Positions 8,310 through 15,982 of a stretch of DNA of 64,000 nucleotides are shown here, piece by piece. The notes beneath the pieces were generated by a model. It worked only from the letters and a program-made list of their open reading frames with translations. It was not told the origin of the DNA and made no database searches. A program made the translations under genes and the position numbers. Position 1 is the first letter of the stretch. Each line of letters opens with the position of its first letter. This DNA is from Aphanocapsa lilacina HA4352-LM1 (GTDB lineage Bacteria > Cyanobacteriota > Cyanobacteriia > Gloeobacterales > Gloeobacteraceae), in the NCBI GenBank assembly GCA_019359725.1, contig JAHHGR010000009.1, positions 19,731 through 83,730 of the forward strand, in the 5' to 3' direction.

Positions 8310-9325
8310 GGCGAAGCTCCTTCGGTGATGCGTGGGTTCTGGGTTGGGGAAGCCCACTCCAGCCGCCCGCACAGCCTGCGCAGGCGGCGGTAGGCTACCT
8401 CCAGGCCGTCGGAGGGGGCGTGGACCTCTGCGTTCAACTGCTCAGGCACCGGGCCGGGCGGTTGCAGGCGCACGACACTGTCGTCCTGGCGGAAGGTGCG
8501 CACGACGTCGCGGTGCATAAACGGGTCCGCCCAGGCGTGGGTGACGAAGTTGCGCAGGTGCAGCCAGCAGGTGTGGGTGGTGCGGTCGTCCACCGGCACA
8601 TGGACCAAAAACAGAATGAACTGGATGCGGCCGAAGCGGTGGTGGACTTGGGTGACGTTGGGCAGGTGGAAGGTGGAGGTGATGCTGCCGTCGGGGGGCG
8701 TCTTGCCGAGCACCAACTTCAAGAAGTAGGCCGGTTTGGTTTTGAACTGGATGGAGGCACTGCCGCGCCAGCGCTCCGACTCGATATGGTAGGTCTGGAT
8801 GCGGGGCGCCTCTTTGCGGCCGAAGGCGGCGGCGTGCACAAAAGGGGCGTGGGACATATCCACGGTGTTGGCGATGACGCGCGTGTAGTGCCCACTCCAG
8901 GTGAATTCGCCGCGCACCGCCCGCCAGCCGGGGTCCGCGTACTCCGGCAGCGGCGGCAGTTCCGGGCGCTGGGCCGCGGGCAGCTCTCCCAAAAACACCC
9001 ACACCAGGCCATGGCGCTCCTGCACCGGGAATGTCTCCACTTTGGCAAGGCGCGAGATGGCCACCCCCGGTTGGTTGGCCGGAATTTCCGTGCACCCGCC
9101 GTCGGGCGCGTAGCGCCAGCCGTGGTACGGACAGCGCAGGCAATTGCCCTCCACCCAGCCGCCGGAAAGGGCGGTATCCCGGTGGGCACAGCGGTCCTCC
9201 AGGGCGACGACCCGCCCCCCGCTCGTGCGGTACAGGACCAGTGGGCGGCCCATCACCACCACCTGCCGGGGTATCGATGTGATGGCCGGGCTGTGGGCCA
9301 GGCCATACCAGAAGTTGTTCAACAC
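8306..9325 (-). CDS. Rieske non-heme iron oxygenase (PaO/vanillate-demethylase type)
   Basis: The 339-residue protein has an N-terminal Rieske 2Fe-2S domain with CAHRDTALSGG and a later CPYHGW, giving Cys-x-His and Cys-x2-His ligands. A catalytic domain follows with the mononuclear iron site NTVDMSHAPFVH (Asp, His, His). Such enzymes hydroxylate or demethylate aromatic or tetrapyrrole substrates using electrons from a ferredoxin or reductase. No reductase is adjacent. The GTG at 9325 is chosen because GGGGAG lies 7 bases upstream and the family alignment starts there; the longer frame from 9457 adds an unrelated Cys-rich stretch. Chlorophyll-breakdown-type or other ring substrates are both possible. 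Confidence 0.85.
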   Translation of the reverse strand: MLNNFWYGLAHSPAITSIPRQVVVMGRPLVLYRTSGGRVVALEDRCAHRDTALSGGWVEGNCLRCPYHGWRYAPDGGCTEIPANQPGVAISRLAKVETFPVQERHGLVWVFLGELPAAQRPELPPLPEYADPGWRAVRGEFTWSGHYTRVIANTVDMSHAPFVHAAAFGRKEAPRIQTYHIESERWRGSASIQFKTKPAYFLKLVLGKTPPDGSITSTFHLPNVTQVHHRFGRIQFILFLVHVPVDDRTTHTCWLHLRNFVTHAWADPFMHRDVVRTFRQDDSVVRLQPPGPVPEQLNAEVHAPSDGLEVAYRRLRRLCGRLEWASPTQNPRITEGASP

Positions 9326-9616
9326 GGCGCAACTCCCCTTCAAAGTAAGACAAAAGCCGCAGCGTTCGCAGCACAATGCTCCGCGCACCGCAGTGCGACA
9401 TATCGAACCGTCGTATACACCAAAACCCCGGCGGAGCAAGACTTTCCCCGCAATCACCCCCGAAGCCGAAACCCGATTGCCAACTCCAAAAAGCCGGTTT
9501 ACAGGTGGAGACAGCTTATCGCATGCGAAAGAGCAGTCGATATAAATTCTCGATAAATTTTTGTGAATTGCGGCCGCGACCTACAATCGCGGTGTTGCTG
9601 GTTTGGCAGGCGGGTG

Positions 9617-10090
9617 GTGGAAATTTTTGAGCAGCAGATTCGCATCGCAGCCTCACTGGGTGCCGCTGAGCGCTGCTTGAGCGAGCCCGGCTTGATGCGC
9701 CGCTGGCTCAATCCCCTGCTTGAATGCCGCAGCGTCGGGGAGTGGTCGACGGCGGTGGGCAGCCGCTTTCGCTTTTATCTGCGCCTGCCGCCGGTGCATC
9801 CCCATCTGGAGTGCGAAGTGGTCGAGCGCGCCCTCGGGTTGGTGCAGTGGCAATTTACGGGATTTTTTGAAGGCACCGACCGTTGGGAAGTCACGGGGTC
9901 CGACGGCGATCTGCTCCTGGTCAACCGCTTTTGTTTCGACATTCCCAACCCGTTGGTGCGCTTTGGATTTGCAATTTTTGCCCAGGCGCTCACCCGTGCC
10001 GACATGCAAGCCCAGTTGCACAGGCTCAAGGCGGTGGCGGAGACCCTCGAGCCGCCGGGTGAGTTATCCTGGAAGTCACAAACTTCATAA
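9617..10090 (+). CDS. SRPBCC (START-like/polyketide cyclase-type) protein
   Basis: The roughly 157-residue product has the SRPBCC pattern: a first strand and helix, a Trp-containing turn, paired strands (FRFYLRLPP, LVQWQFTGFFEG, DRWEVTG, LLVNRFCFDIPN) and a long C-terminal amphipathic helix that would close a hydrophobic ligand cavity. Cyanobacterial members often bind lipids or pigments, but the ligand is unknown here. The start is a GTG (9614 or 9617); a longer frame from 9563 lacks similarity. It lies 6 bases before the peroxiredoxin gene and is probably co-transcribed with it, and its promoter would lie in the 290-bp divergent gap shared with the Rieske gene. Confidence 0.65.
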   Translation: MEIFEQQIRIAASLGAAERCLSEPGLMRRWLNPLLECRSVGEWSTAVGSRFRFYLRLPPVHPHLECEVVERALGLVQWQFTGFFEGTDRWEVTGSDGDLLLVNRFCFDIPNPLVRFGFAIFAQALTRADMQAQLHRLKAVAETLEPPGELSWKSQTS

Positions 10091-10096
10091 AACGCA

Positions 10097-10636
10097 ATGA
10101 CCGCCAATACCGGGCTATTGAACCAGCGCTTTGCAAAAAATTTCGTACCCCTACCCGGCTTCAGCGTTCCCGAAGTCGGACAGAGCGCTCCCGATTTTGT
10201 CCTGCCGCGCGTCGGGGGCGAACCGGTGCGCCTGGCGAATTATCGGGGGCGGACGGCGGTGGTGATCGCCTTTACGCGCATTTTTACTGACAAACTTTTT
10301 TGCCCGTTGTGCTATCCGCACATCCAGGAACTCAAAAATCGTTACGGCGAAGTCCGCGAAGCCGGGGCGGAATTGTTGATGGTCTCGAGCACCGACCCGG
10401 TGCAGAGTGCCCAGGTGGTTGCGGCTCTGGCGTTGCCCTATCCGTTTTTGTTTGATCCCGACTGCGGGATCTTCCGGATCTACGGCGCGGGTCAGGCCCT
10501 CGGCGCCCCGCTGCCGGCCCAGTACATCGTCGATGTAACCGGCAAGATCGTCTACCGCCACCTGTTCTCGTTTATCGACAGCAACGCCTCGACCGACGAG
10601 GTGCTCGCGGTGCTCAAGGCGCTGGAGCGCGCCTGA
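10097..10636 (+). CDS. Peroxiredoxin-like thiol peroxidase (AhpC/TSA or redoxin family)
   Basis: The 179-residue product has the thioredoxin-like fold of peroxiredoxins: an N-terminal 'apdF-LPrvGG' hairpin, a strand leading to the catalytic loop, and a C-terminal helix. In place of the usual PxxxT/S-x-x-C, the loop reads [12 protein letters not shown], with Cys69 and Cys72 as a CxxC pair. It may therefore work as a two-Cys disulfide redoxin rather than a classic peroxidase. It follows the SRPBCC gene by 6 bases, and its 3' end overlaps the convergent rpiA 3' end by 23 bases. The substrate is unknown; peroxide is the family default. Confidence 0.78.
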   Translation: MTANTGLLNQRFAKNFVPLPGFSVPEVGQSAPDFVLPRVGGEPVRLANYRGRTAVVIAFTRIFTDKLFCPLCYPHIQELKNRYGEVREAGAELLMVSSTDPVQSAQVVAALALPYPFLFDPDCGIFRIYGAGQALGAPLPAQYIVDVTGKIVYRHLFSFIDSNASTDEVLAVLKALERA

Positions 10637-11306
10637 GCACTTCGACCCCTCCCTCGTCAGCCACGATCACCGCGCTGGCCATATCGACAAACAGACCGCT
10701 TTCCACCACCCCCGGGATGCGGTCGATGGCCGCTTCGAGCCCGGCCGGATCGGCGATCGGCCCGAAACGACAATCAAGGATGTAGTGGCCGCCGTCGGTG
10801 AGAAACGCTTGTCCTTGCTGGGCTCGCAGATTCACCTCGGCACCGAGCCGCTCCAGGGCGCGGGCGGTTGCCTGCCAGCCAAAGGGGGCCACCTCCACCG
10901 GCAGCGGGCCGTGGCTACCCAGCCGTTCGACCAGCTTGGTGGCATCGACGACGATAATCAGCCTATCGCTCGCGGCAGCGACGATCTTTTCGCGCAGCAA
11001 AGCGCCGCCCAAGCCCTTGATGAGGGCCAGATCCCCTAGGGCCACCTCGTCTGCGCCATCGATGGTGAGATCGACCCTGGATTGCTCCGCCAGTGTCCCC
11101 AGAACGATACCCTCCGCCTCGGCTTGGCGGGCGGTGCGCTCCGAGGTGGCAATCCCCACCACCCGCAGCCCCAGACGTACCCGCTCGGCGAGGGCGCTCA
11201 CGGCGAAAGCAGCGGTCGAGCCGGTGCCCAGCCCGACCACCATGCCATCTTCGACATATTCGACGGCACGACGGGCCGCCGTTTGCTTGAGGGTATCGAG
11301 GTCCAC
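10614..11306 (-). CDS. rpiA: Ribose-5-phosphate isomerase A
   Basis: The 230-residue enzyme interconverts ribose-5-phosphate and ribulose-5-phosphate in the pentose phosphate and Calvin cycles. Family motifs are present in order: GLGTGSTA phosphate loop, TIDGADEV with the catalytic Asp, a [11 protein letters not shown] block, and GGHYILDC near the C-terminus. Length matches RpiA. Translation starts at a GTG at 11306 without a strong ribosome binding site. It lies 22 bases after the borosin precursor gene on the same strand and may be read from the same transcript; I see no functional reason for that pairing. Confidence 0.95.
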   Translation of the reverse strand: MDLDTLKQTAARRAVEYVEDGMVVGLGTGSTAAFAVSALAERVRLGLRVVGIATSERTARQAEAEGIVLGTLAEQSRVDLTIDGADEVALGDLALIKGLGGALLREKIVAAASDRLIIVVDATKLVERLGSHGPLPVEVAPFGWQATARALERLGAEVNLRAQQGQAFLTDGGHYILDCRFGPIADPAGLEAAIDRIPGVVESGLFVDMASAVIVADEGGVEVLRRAPAP

Positions 11307-11328
11307 TGCTCAGTCTGGCTTCGATGCG

Positions 11329-11565
11329 CTAGAAAGGACCGTTGGGAACGATGACGGCGACGATCAGAAAAGCGGGCAGCCCGCTAGCGCCCAGGAGACT
11401 GGCAATTCGACCTTCGTCGCGGCTTTCGAGCGCTTCACGCGTCGCTGCATCAAGGCCTGTTTCCTCTAATATCGTCCGACGCTGTTCAGGATCTTGCCGA
11501 AAGCGCTGCGCCAGGAAAGGATCCTGTGTAAGCCGGATAAGAAATGACTTGGCTTTGTGGTTCAT
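11329..11565 (-). CDS. Split-borosin precursor peptide (candidate)
   Basis: The 78-residue product has two parts. Residues 1-58 are a helical leader of the LigA/Os1348-like type (AKSFLIRLTQDPFLAQRF, DPEQRRTILEETGL, then a DEGRIASLLG helix), the kind used as a borosin binding domain. Residues 62-78 form a strikingly hydrophobic tail, GLPAFLIVAVIVPNGPF, with no charge. This is how split-borosin precursors such as SonA of Shewanella are built, the tail being the core that receives backbone N-methyl groups. It lies 51 bases downstream of the matching methyltransferase. Identification rests on architecture and neighbour, not on strong sequence identity. No cleavage site or dedicated protease is visible. 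Confidence 0.75.
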   Translation of the reverse strand: MNHKAKSFLIRLTQDPFLAQRFRQDPEQRRTILEETGLDAATREALESRDEGRIASLLGASGLPAFLIVAVIVPNGPF

Positions 11566-11616
11566 AGGTGGCTACTCACTGTTTAGCTACATCATTACAT
11601 TGGAGGGACGGTTCCT

Positions 11617-12420
11617 TCAGGCTCCGGTTCCGTGAAACGTCTTAATTTTGAACTTTGCCAGCACTTGCTCGTCGATTGCCTGCGAGAAAAGCGGAGGAAT
11701 GTATAACGTCGAAACGGCATTAATGCGGGCTGTAGGTAGGCCCGCTAGAGGTACGCGCTCGACGACGGGATCACACAGGGCAAAGTGTGCCGCTTGGTAG
11801 ACAACCACTTCGTGTTCGGGTGGATAGAATGCCGACAACGCCTCCACAAGCATTGGCATATAGCGCAGATCGTAGCCGCTGCCCTGGTAATCGCCGTGAC
11901 CCACACAACCGATTTGCCACAGCACCACGCCACAGGTCGGGTCAAGGCGACGGCGGCGCAAAAGAAAATCGGAAGCCTCCAGCATCTGGCACCCTGCAGT
12001 GGCGGGGTCTACCCCGAGATCCGCGAATAAACAATCGGCTGCCGAAATCCCTGCAAGCATCTCGGCTGGGTAGCCCTCTGCGCGGGCTTGGCGGATCGAT
12101 TCGTGGGAGGGATAGGCAAAAATGCCAGGATGCCCGTAGAAGACTGCAGCCACCTGAAGGTCGGTCCGCACCAGTTCAAGGATGCGCTCGACCATCTGAG
12201 TGTAAGTCTGCATCCTGGGCTTATCATTTGCGTAAAAGCGGTGCAGGTCCTCAGCAGGGAGTTTACCAGCTTCTTCGCGAAGCTCGTCGACGAACGAACG
12301 ACTGAGCGGCTCGGCGATGCAGTAGGCAACAGCGCCTGCAGTCCGAATGGCGGCAATGGCCTCCTGGGAAAGGTGCCCGGCTCGAATACCTGTGCCTACA
12401 ACCAAAAGCGAACCCGACAT
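11617..12420 (-). CDS. Stand-alone borosin-type peptide backbone alpha-N-methyltransferase
   Basis: The 267-residue SAM-dependent enzyme belongs to the tetrapyrrole-methylase superfamily but follows the borosin branch. It has LLVVGTGI (SAM loop), YCIAEP, DKPRMQTYTQM, VFYGHPGIFAYPSH, ISAADCLFADLG, EASDFLLRRR and QIGCVGHGDY. From memory of the fungal enzyme OphMA, its catalytic Tyr66, Arg72, Tyr76 and Tyr98 correspond here to Tyr63, Arg69, Tyr73 and Tyr95, all at the same offset of three. The fungal protein carries its core peptide on its own C-terminus; here the enzyme stops and a separate precursor gene follows. AGGAG lies 6 bases before the ATG. A cobalamin-pathway methylase is the alternative, but no cobalamin genes are near. 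Confidence 0.9.
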   Translation of the reverse strand: MSGSLLVVGTGIRAGHLSQEAIAAIRTAGAVAYCIAEPLSRSFVDELREEAGKLPAEDLHRFYANDKPRMQTYTQMVERILELVRTDLQVAAVFYGHPGIFAYPSHESIRQARAEGYPAEMLAGISAADCLFADLGVDPATAGCQMLEASDFLLRRRRLDPTCGVVLWQIGCVGHGDYQGSGYDLRYMPMLVEALSAFYPPEHEVVVYQAAHFALCDPVVERVPLAGLPTARINAVSTLYIPPLFSQAIDEQVLAKFKIKTFHGTGA

Positions 12421-12479
12421 TTTGACTCCTAAGCAACGGTTAGAGGTGTGGTATGGCGATTTAACGGTATGCTGCTTTT

Positions 12480-12494
12480 GTAGAAAATTTCTAC
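12480..12494. promoter_or_regulatory. Perfect inverted repeat between borosin genes and hybrid kinase
   Basis: GTAGAAA and TTTCTAC flank a single A, giving a perfect 7-base dyad in the 106-bp gap between two divergent genes. It lies 60 bases before the methyltransferase ATG and 33 bases before the kinase start, in AT-rich DNA where both promoters must sit. It has the form of a dimeric repressor or activator site. The protein that binds it is not known. Confidence 0.45.
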
Positions 12495-12526
12495 CATACT
12501 AAACTTCTATTTTTGGGTTCGAAGCT

Positions 12527-14644
12527 TTGCTGCCCGTAGAATTCGTGGAAAAAATAACGTCACTGGTGCGCTCAGCCCTAGGCGTATCCGTTGTTCAAAT
12601 TTGTCTCACCGGTTACCAGGACTTTACTGTTGATCCCTGGTTCAGAAGTCAGGCACCCCTTGGGACAACTGGCTCGCTGTGCGACGCTGACCTTGATGCC
12701 TGTTTCAGCCACTCGCCGTGGCGCTTTGTGGCGGCGGCTCCCATTTTCTCTAACAGTGCGCTGGCGGGTAATCTCTGGATCGCCGATAGGCAGCCGCGCT
12801 CCCTCGATAGAGCCCATAGTTTGCTCCTGGAACACGCCGCCTCGCTGGTGAGCGAGCGCCTGGAGGCAGAGGAGCGTTTTGATGAAAGCCAACAGCGCAA
12901 CTTGATGTACGAAAAGTATATTGATATGGCGCCAGATCAAATTGGGCTTCTAGACCCCGAACTGCGTTCGATCATGGTCAATGCAGCCACTTCTCGCTTT
13001 TCTGGGCTGCCTAAGGAATGGGTATTGGGCAAAAATCTTTGGGAGATGGGCATACCTGAATCGATCCTTGCTCAGATGTCCGATTGGGAGCAAATGGTCC
13101 GTAAGGTGTTCGAGACGGGAGAGCCAGGCAGCACCAGTTATGCGCATACTGCGGGTGCTGAAGGCTATATGCTTTACTGCTACAGTCTGGCGGTGCCCCA
13201 GTTCAACTGTCGAGGCGAGGTAGTGGCCGTGCTGAACATCACCTACGATCGCGCCGCCCTCGAGATGCCCTTCAAACTGGAGGACTGGGCGGGCATGGGG
13301 GAGCAGTTGATGCGCGAGGTGGCGGCCCACCGGGTTACCCAGGAGGAACTCGCCAGGTTGAATGCTGAACTGGAGGAGCGCGTCAGGGAAAGGACCGTTC
13401 GCTACAAGTTGCTCAACCAGAAACTGCGGGCGGAAATTGGCGAGCGGCAGCGCATCGAAGTCGAGTTGCAGGCGGCCCAGGCGCGGGCGGAGGCCGCCGC
13501 CAGGGCCAAAAGCGACTTTCTTGCCGCCGCAAGCCATGAGTTGCGCACGCCGATGCATGGGATCATCAGCATGACCGATCTGCTGCTGGAAAGCGAGCTG
13601 AGCGCTGAACAGCGGGAACTGACCGCCATCATCAGTTACTGCGGCGAGACGATGCTGAGTTTGATCAACAACATTCTTGATTTTTCGAAAATCGAGGCGG
13701 GACGCATGGAACTCGACGTTGTGCCCTTCGAGTTGCCCCGGTTGATCGACTCGGTGGTGGCCATGTTTGCCGAGCAGCTGCGCGGCAAAGAGCTGCAATT
13801 GCAGGTGCTCATCGACTCCAGAGTACCGGGGCAACTCGAAGGCGATCCGGTGCGCTTGGCGCAGGTGCTGACTAACCTGGTGGGCAACTCTCTGAAATTT
13901 ACCTCTCGCGGCCAGATAGCTATCCGGGTGCATCCAGTGGCGGAGCAAGAAAACGAGATGCGTCTGCGCTTTGAAGTCGTCGACACCGGGATCGGCATGA
14001 GCGCCGAGACGACCAGCCGCCTGTTCCAGTCGTTTTTTCAAGCCGACACTTCCACCACCCGCAAGTACGGCGGCACGGGGCTGGGACTTGCCATCTCCAG
14101 GCAACTTGTCGAGTTGATGGGTGGGCAGATCGGCGTCGAGAGCCGCCTGGAGGAAGGTTCGACGTTCTGGTTCGTGTTGCCGCTTAAAGTTTCAGCCCCG
14201 GCCGAACCACCGCCGCCGAGCGCACCCGTGGTGGTGCGTCTGCCCCAGTACGGGCCGATTTTGATCGTCGAAGATAACACCGTCAATCAGAAGGTATTGC
14301 TGCGGCACCTGGAGCGGCTCGGCTGCGAGGCGGCGGTGGCGGAGACCGGGGCGGAGGCCCTCACGGTGCTGGCGAGCCGCTCCTTCACACTGGTGTTGAT
14401 GGATTGCCAGATGCCGGTCATGGACGGCTTCCAGGCTACCGCCGAGATCCGCAGGCGCGAAGACCCGGCCCGGCGCACGCCCATCGTGGGCATCACCGCC
14501 AACGCCAGCGCCGGGGTCTACGAGCTGTGTCTGGCGGCGGGCATGGACGACTGTTTAATTAAACCGGTGCGCCGCGAGCAGTTGACCGCCGCCATCGAGC
14601 GCTGGGCGCTGCCGGTGGGCACCACTGAGCGGGCCACCGGCTGA
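12527..14644 (+). CDS. Hybrid sensor histidine kinase with C-terminal receiver
   Basis: The 705-residue soluble protein contains, in order, a GAF-like part (about 1-120), a PAS domain (about 128-250), a coiled coil (about 280-330), a HisKA domain with ASHELRTP and phospho-His337, an HATPase domain (NSLKFT N box, DTGIGM, GTGLGLA), and a receiver with the Asp626 phosphosite ([11 protein letters not shown]) and the KP motif. No transmembrane segment is seen, so it senses an internal signal. The start appears to be TTG at 12527; the GTG at 12545 is an alternative. It is divergent from the borosin genes and could control them, which is inference from position. No separate response regulator with an output domain is nearby. 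Confidence 0.9.
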   Translation: MLPVEFVEKITSLVRSALGVSVVQICLTGYQDFTVDPWFRSQAPLGTTGSLCDADLDACFSHSPWRFVAAAPIFSNSALAGNLWIADRQPRSLDRAHSLLLEHAASLVSERLEAEERFDESQQRNLMYEKYIDMAPDQIGLLDPELRSIMVNAATSRFSGLPKEWVLGKNLWEMGIPESILAQMSDWEQMVRKVFETGEPGSTSYAHTAGAEGYMLYCYSLAVPQFNCRGEVVAVLNITYDRAALEMPFKLEDWAGMGEQLMREVAAHRVTQEELARLNAELEERVRERTVRYKLLNQKLRAEIGERQRIEVELQAAQARAEAAARAKSDFLAAASHELRTPMHGIISMTDLLLESELSAEQRELTAIISYCGETMLSLINNILDFSKIEAGRMELDVVPFELPRLIDSVVAMFAEQLRGKELQLQVLIDSRVPGQLEGDPVRLAQVLTNLVGNSLKFTSRGQIAIRVHPVAEQENEMRLRFEVVDTGIGMSAETTSRLFQSFFQADTSTTRKYGGTGLGLAISRQLVELMGGQIGVESRLEEGSTFWFVLPLKVSAPAEPPPPSAPVVVRLPQYGPILIVEDNTVNQKVLLRHLERLGCEAAVAETGAEALTVLASRSFTLVLMDCQMPVMDGFQATAEIRRREDPARRTPIVGITANASAGVYELCLAAGMDDCLIKPVRREQLTAAIERWALPVGTTERATG

Positions 14645-14724
14645 CCGGCGGCACACCCCGCCCAGCGATCAGCCGGTGCCGTTTGCAGCCGGCCTTGCCC
14701 CCTAGCCAGGGTGCCGACCAGCCC

Positions 14725-15921
14725 ATGCCTCTAGAATTGGGTGGTGTCCTTTACGGTGCGGCTGCCATGCGAGACCGGAAGCCGGAAGCCGGCGAAGCGA
14801 TGGATCCTGAGGAGGATGAGTCCTACGTCGATTACCATTACGACGACCCCGGTACTATGCCGGGAACGCTCAGCATCGAAAAAAACGCCCCACCGCCCGA
14901 AATCCACCTCATCGATTACGATGCCGAACAATCCACCGGCCGGAGGGTGGAACATCCTGAGGAACTGACGCCTTATCTGGACAACCACTCGATCTCGTGG
15001 GTCGACGTGCGCGGTTTCGGCAGCGAGGACATCCTGCGCCGCCTGGGCAAGGTGTTCGGGCTGCATCCGCTGGTGCTCGAAGACATCGTGAATGTGCCCC
15101 AGCGCCCCAAGGTGGAAGAATACAAGGACTACTTGCTGATTATCGCCAGGATGGTCTGTCCCACCTCCGAAACGGCAGAAGAATTTTTCAGCGAGCAGGT
15201 GAGTTTGATCCTGGGTAAAAACTATTTGCTCACAGTCCAAGAAGAAGCCAAATTCGACGTCTTCGGCCCCGTGCGCGAGCGCATCCGCACCGCCAAGGGC
15301 ATCATCTGCAATCAGCGCGCCGACTACCTGGCCTACACGCTGCTCGATGCGATCATCGACGGCTTTTACCCGGTGCTCGAAGACTTCGGCGAACGCATTG
15401 AGGCACTCGAAGCGGAGGTGGTGGAAAACCCCACCCGCGCTACCCTCGAGAGAATCTATATGCTCCGGCGCGAACTGCTGATGCTGCGGCGCGCCATCTG
15501 GCCCCAGCGCGATGTGATCAACGCCCTCATCCGCGATGCCAACCCGCTCATCGGCGAGGAGGTGCGCCTCCACCTGCGCGACTGCTACGACCACGCCATC
15601 CAGATCATCGACATGGTGGAGACTTACCGGGAACTGGCTTCGAGCCTGACGGACATCTACATGTCCTCGGTGAGCAACCGCATGAACGAGGTGATGAAGA
15701 CCCTCACGGTGATCTCGGCTATTTTTATTCCCCTGACCTTTATTGCCGGGGTTTACGGCATGAACTTCGATCCCGAAAAATCCCCCTGGAACATGCCCGA
15801 GCTGGAATGGTACTGGGGCTATCCCTACAGCCTGGTGCTGATGTTGTCGGTAGCCGTGGGTCTGGTCATCTATTTTTGGAAACGGGGCTGGTTTGAGAGC
15901 TTCTCGCGGGTGAAAAAGTAG
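14725..15921 (+). CDS. corA: CorA-family magnesium/cobalt transporter
   Basis: This member of the pentameric channel family that imports Mg2+ (or Co2+) has a large cytoplasmic N-domain (about residues 50-310) with a long stalk helix and two C-terminal membrane helices. The first helix ends in the signature YGMNF at the pore mouth, and the protein ends in a short basic tail as usual. About 398 residues from the ATG at 14725; ATGs at 14767 and 14800 are possible, since the first 40 residues are not conserved and are low-complexity acidic/basic. The gene stands alone between the hybrid kinase and topA. Confidence 0.93.
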   Translation: MPLELGGVLYGAAAMRDRKPEAGEAMDPEEDESYVDYHYDDPGTMPGTLSIEKNAPPPEIHLIDYDAEQSTGRRVEHPEELTPYLDNHSISWVDVRGFGSEDILRRLGKVFGLHPLVLEDIVNVPQRPKVEEYKDYLLIIARMVCPTSETAEEFFSEQVSLILGKNYLLTVQEEAKFDVFGPVRERIRTAKGIICNQRADYLAYTLLDAIIDGFYPVLEDFGERIEALEAEVVENPTRATLERIYMLRRELLMLRRAIWPQRDVINALIRDANPLIGEEVRLHLRDCYDHAIQIIDMVETYRELASSLTDIYMSSVSNRMNEVMKTLTVISAIFIPLTFIAGVYGMNFDPEKSPWNMPELEWYWGYPYSLVLMLSVAVGLVIYFWKRGWFESFSRVKK

Positions 15922-15982
15922 CCTCTCTGGACCGGTGGGCCCCCGGCGGCTTAGACTTGAGGCCGGGTGTTCACCGAAAGTG

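Noticed and set aside
11329..11565. Nif11 or NHLP-type lanthipeptide precursor
   Set aside because: The core has no Cys, Ser or Thr to be dehydrated or cyclised, and no lanthionine synthetase is adjacent; the tail suits N-methylation.
11617..12420. Cobalamin-type precorrin methylase
   Set aside because: The superfamily fits but the TYTQM, FYGHPG, DCLFADL and QIGCVG motifs are those of borosin enzymes, and no cobalamin genes are near.
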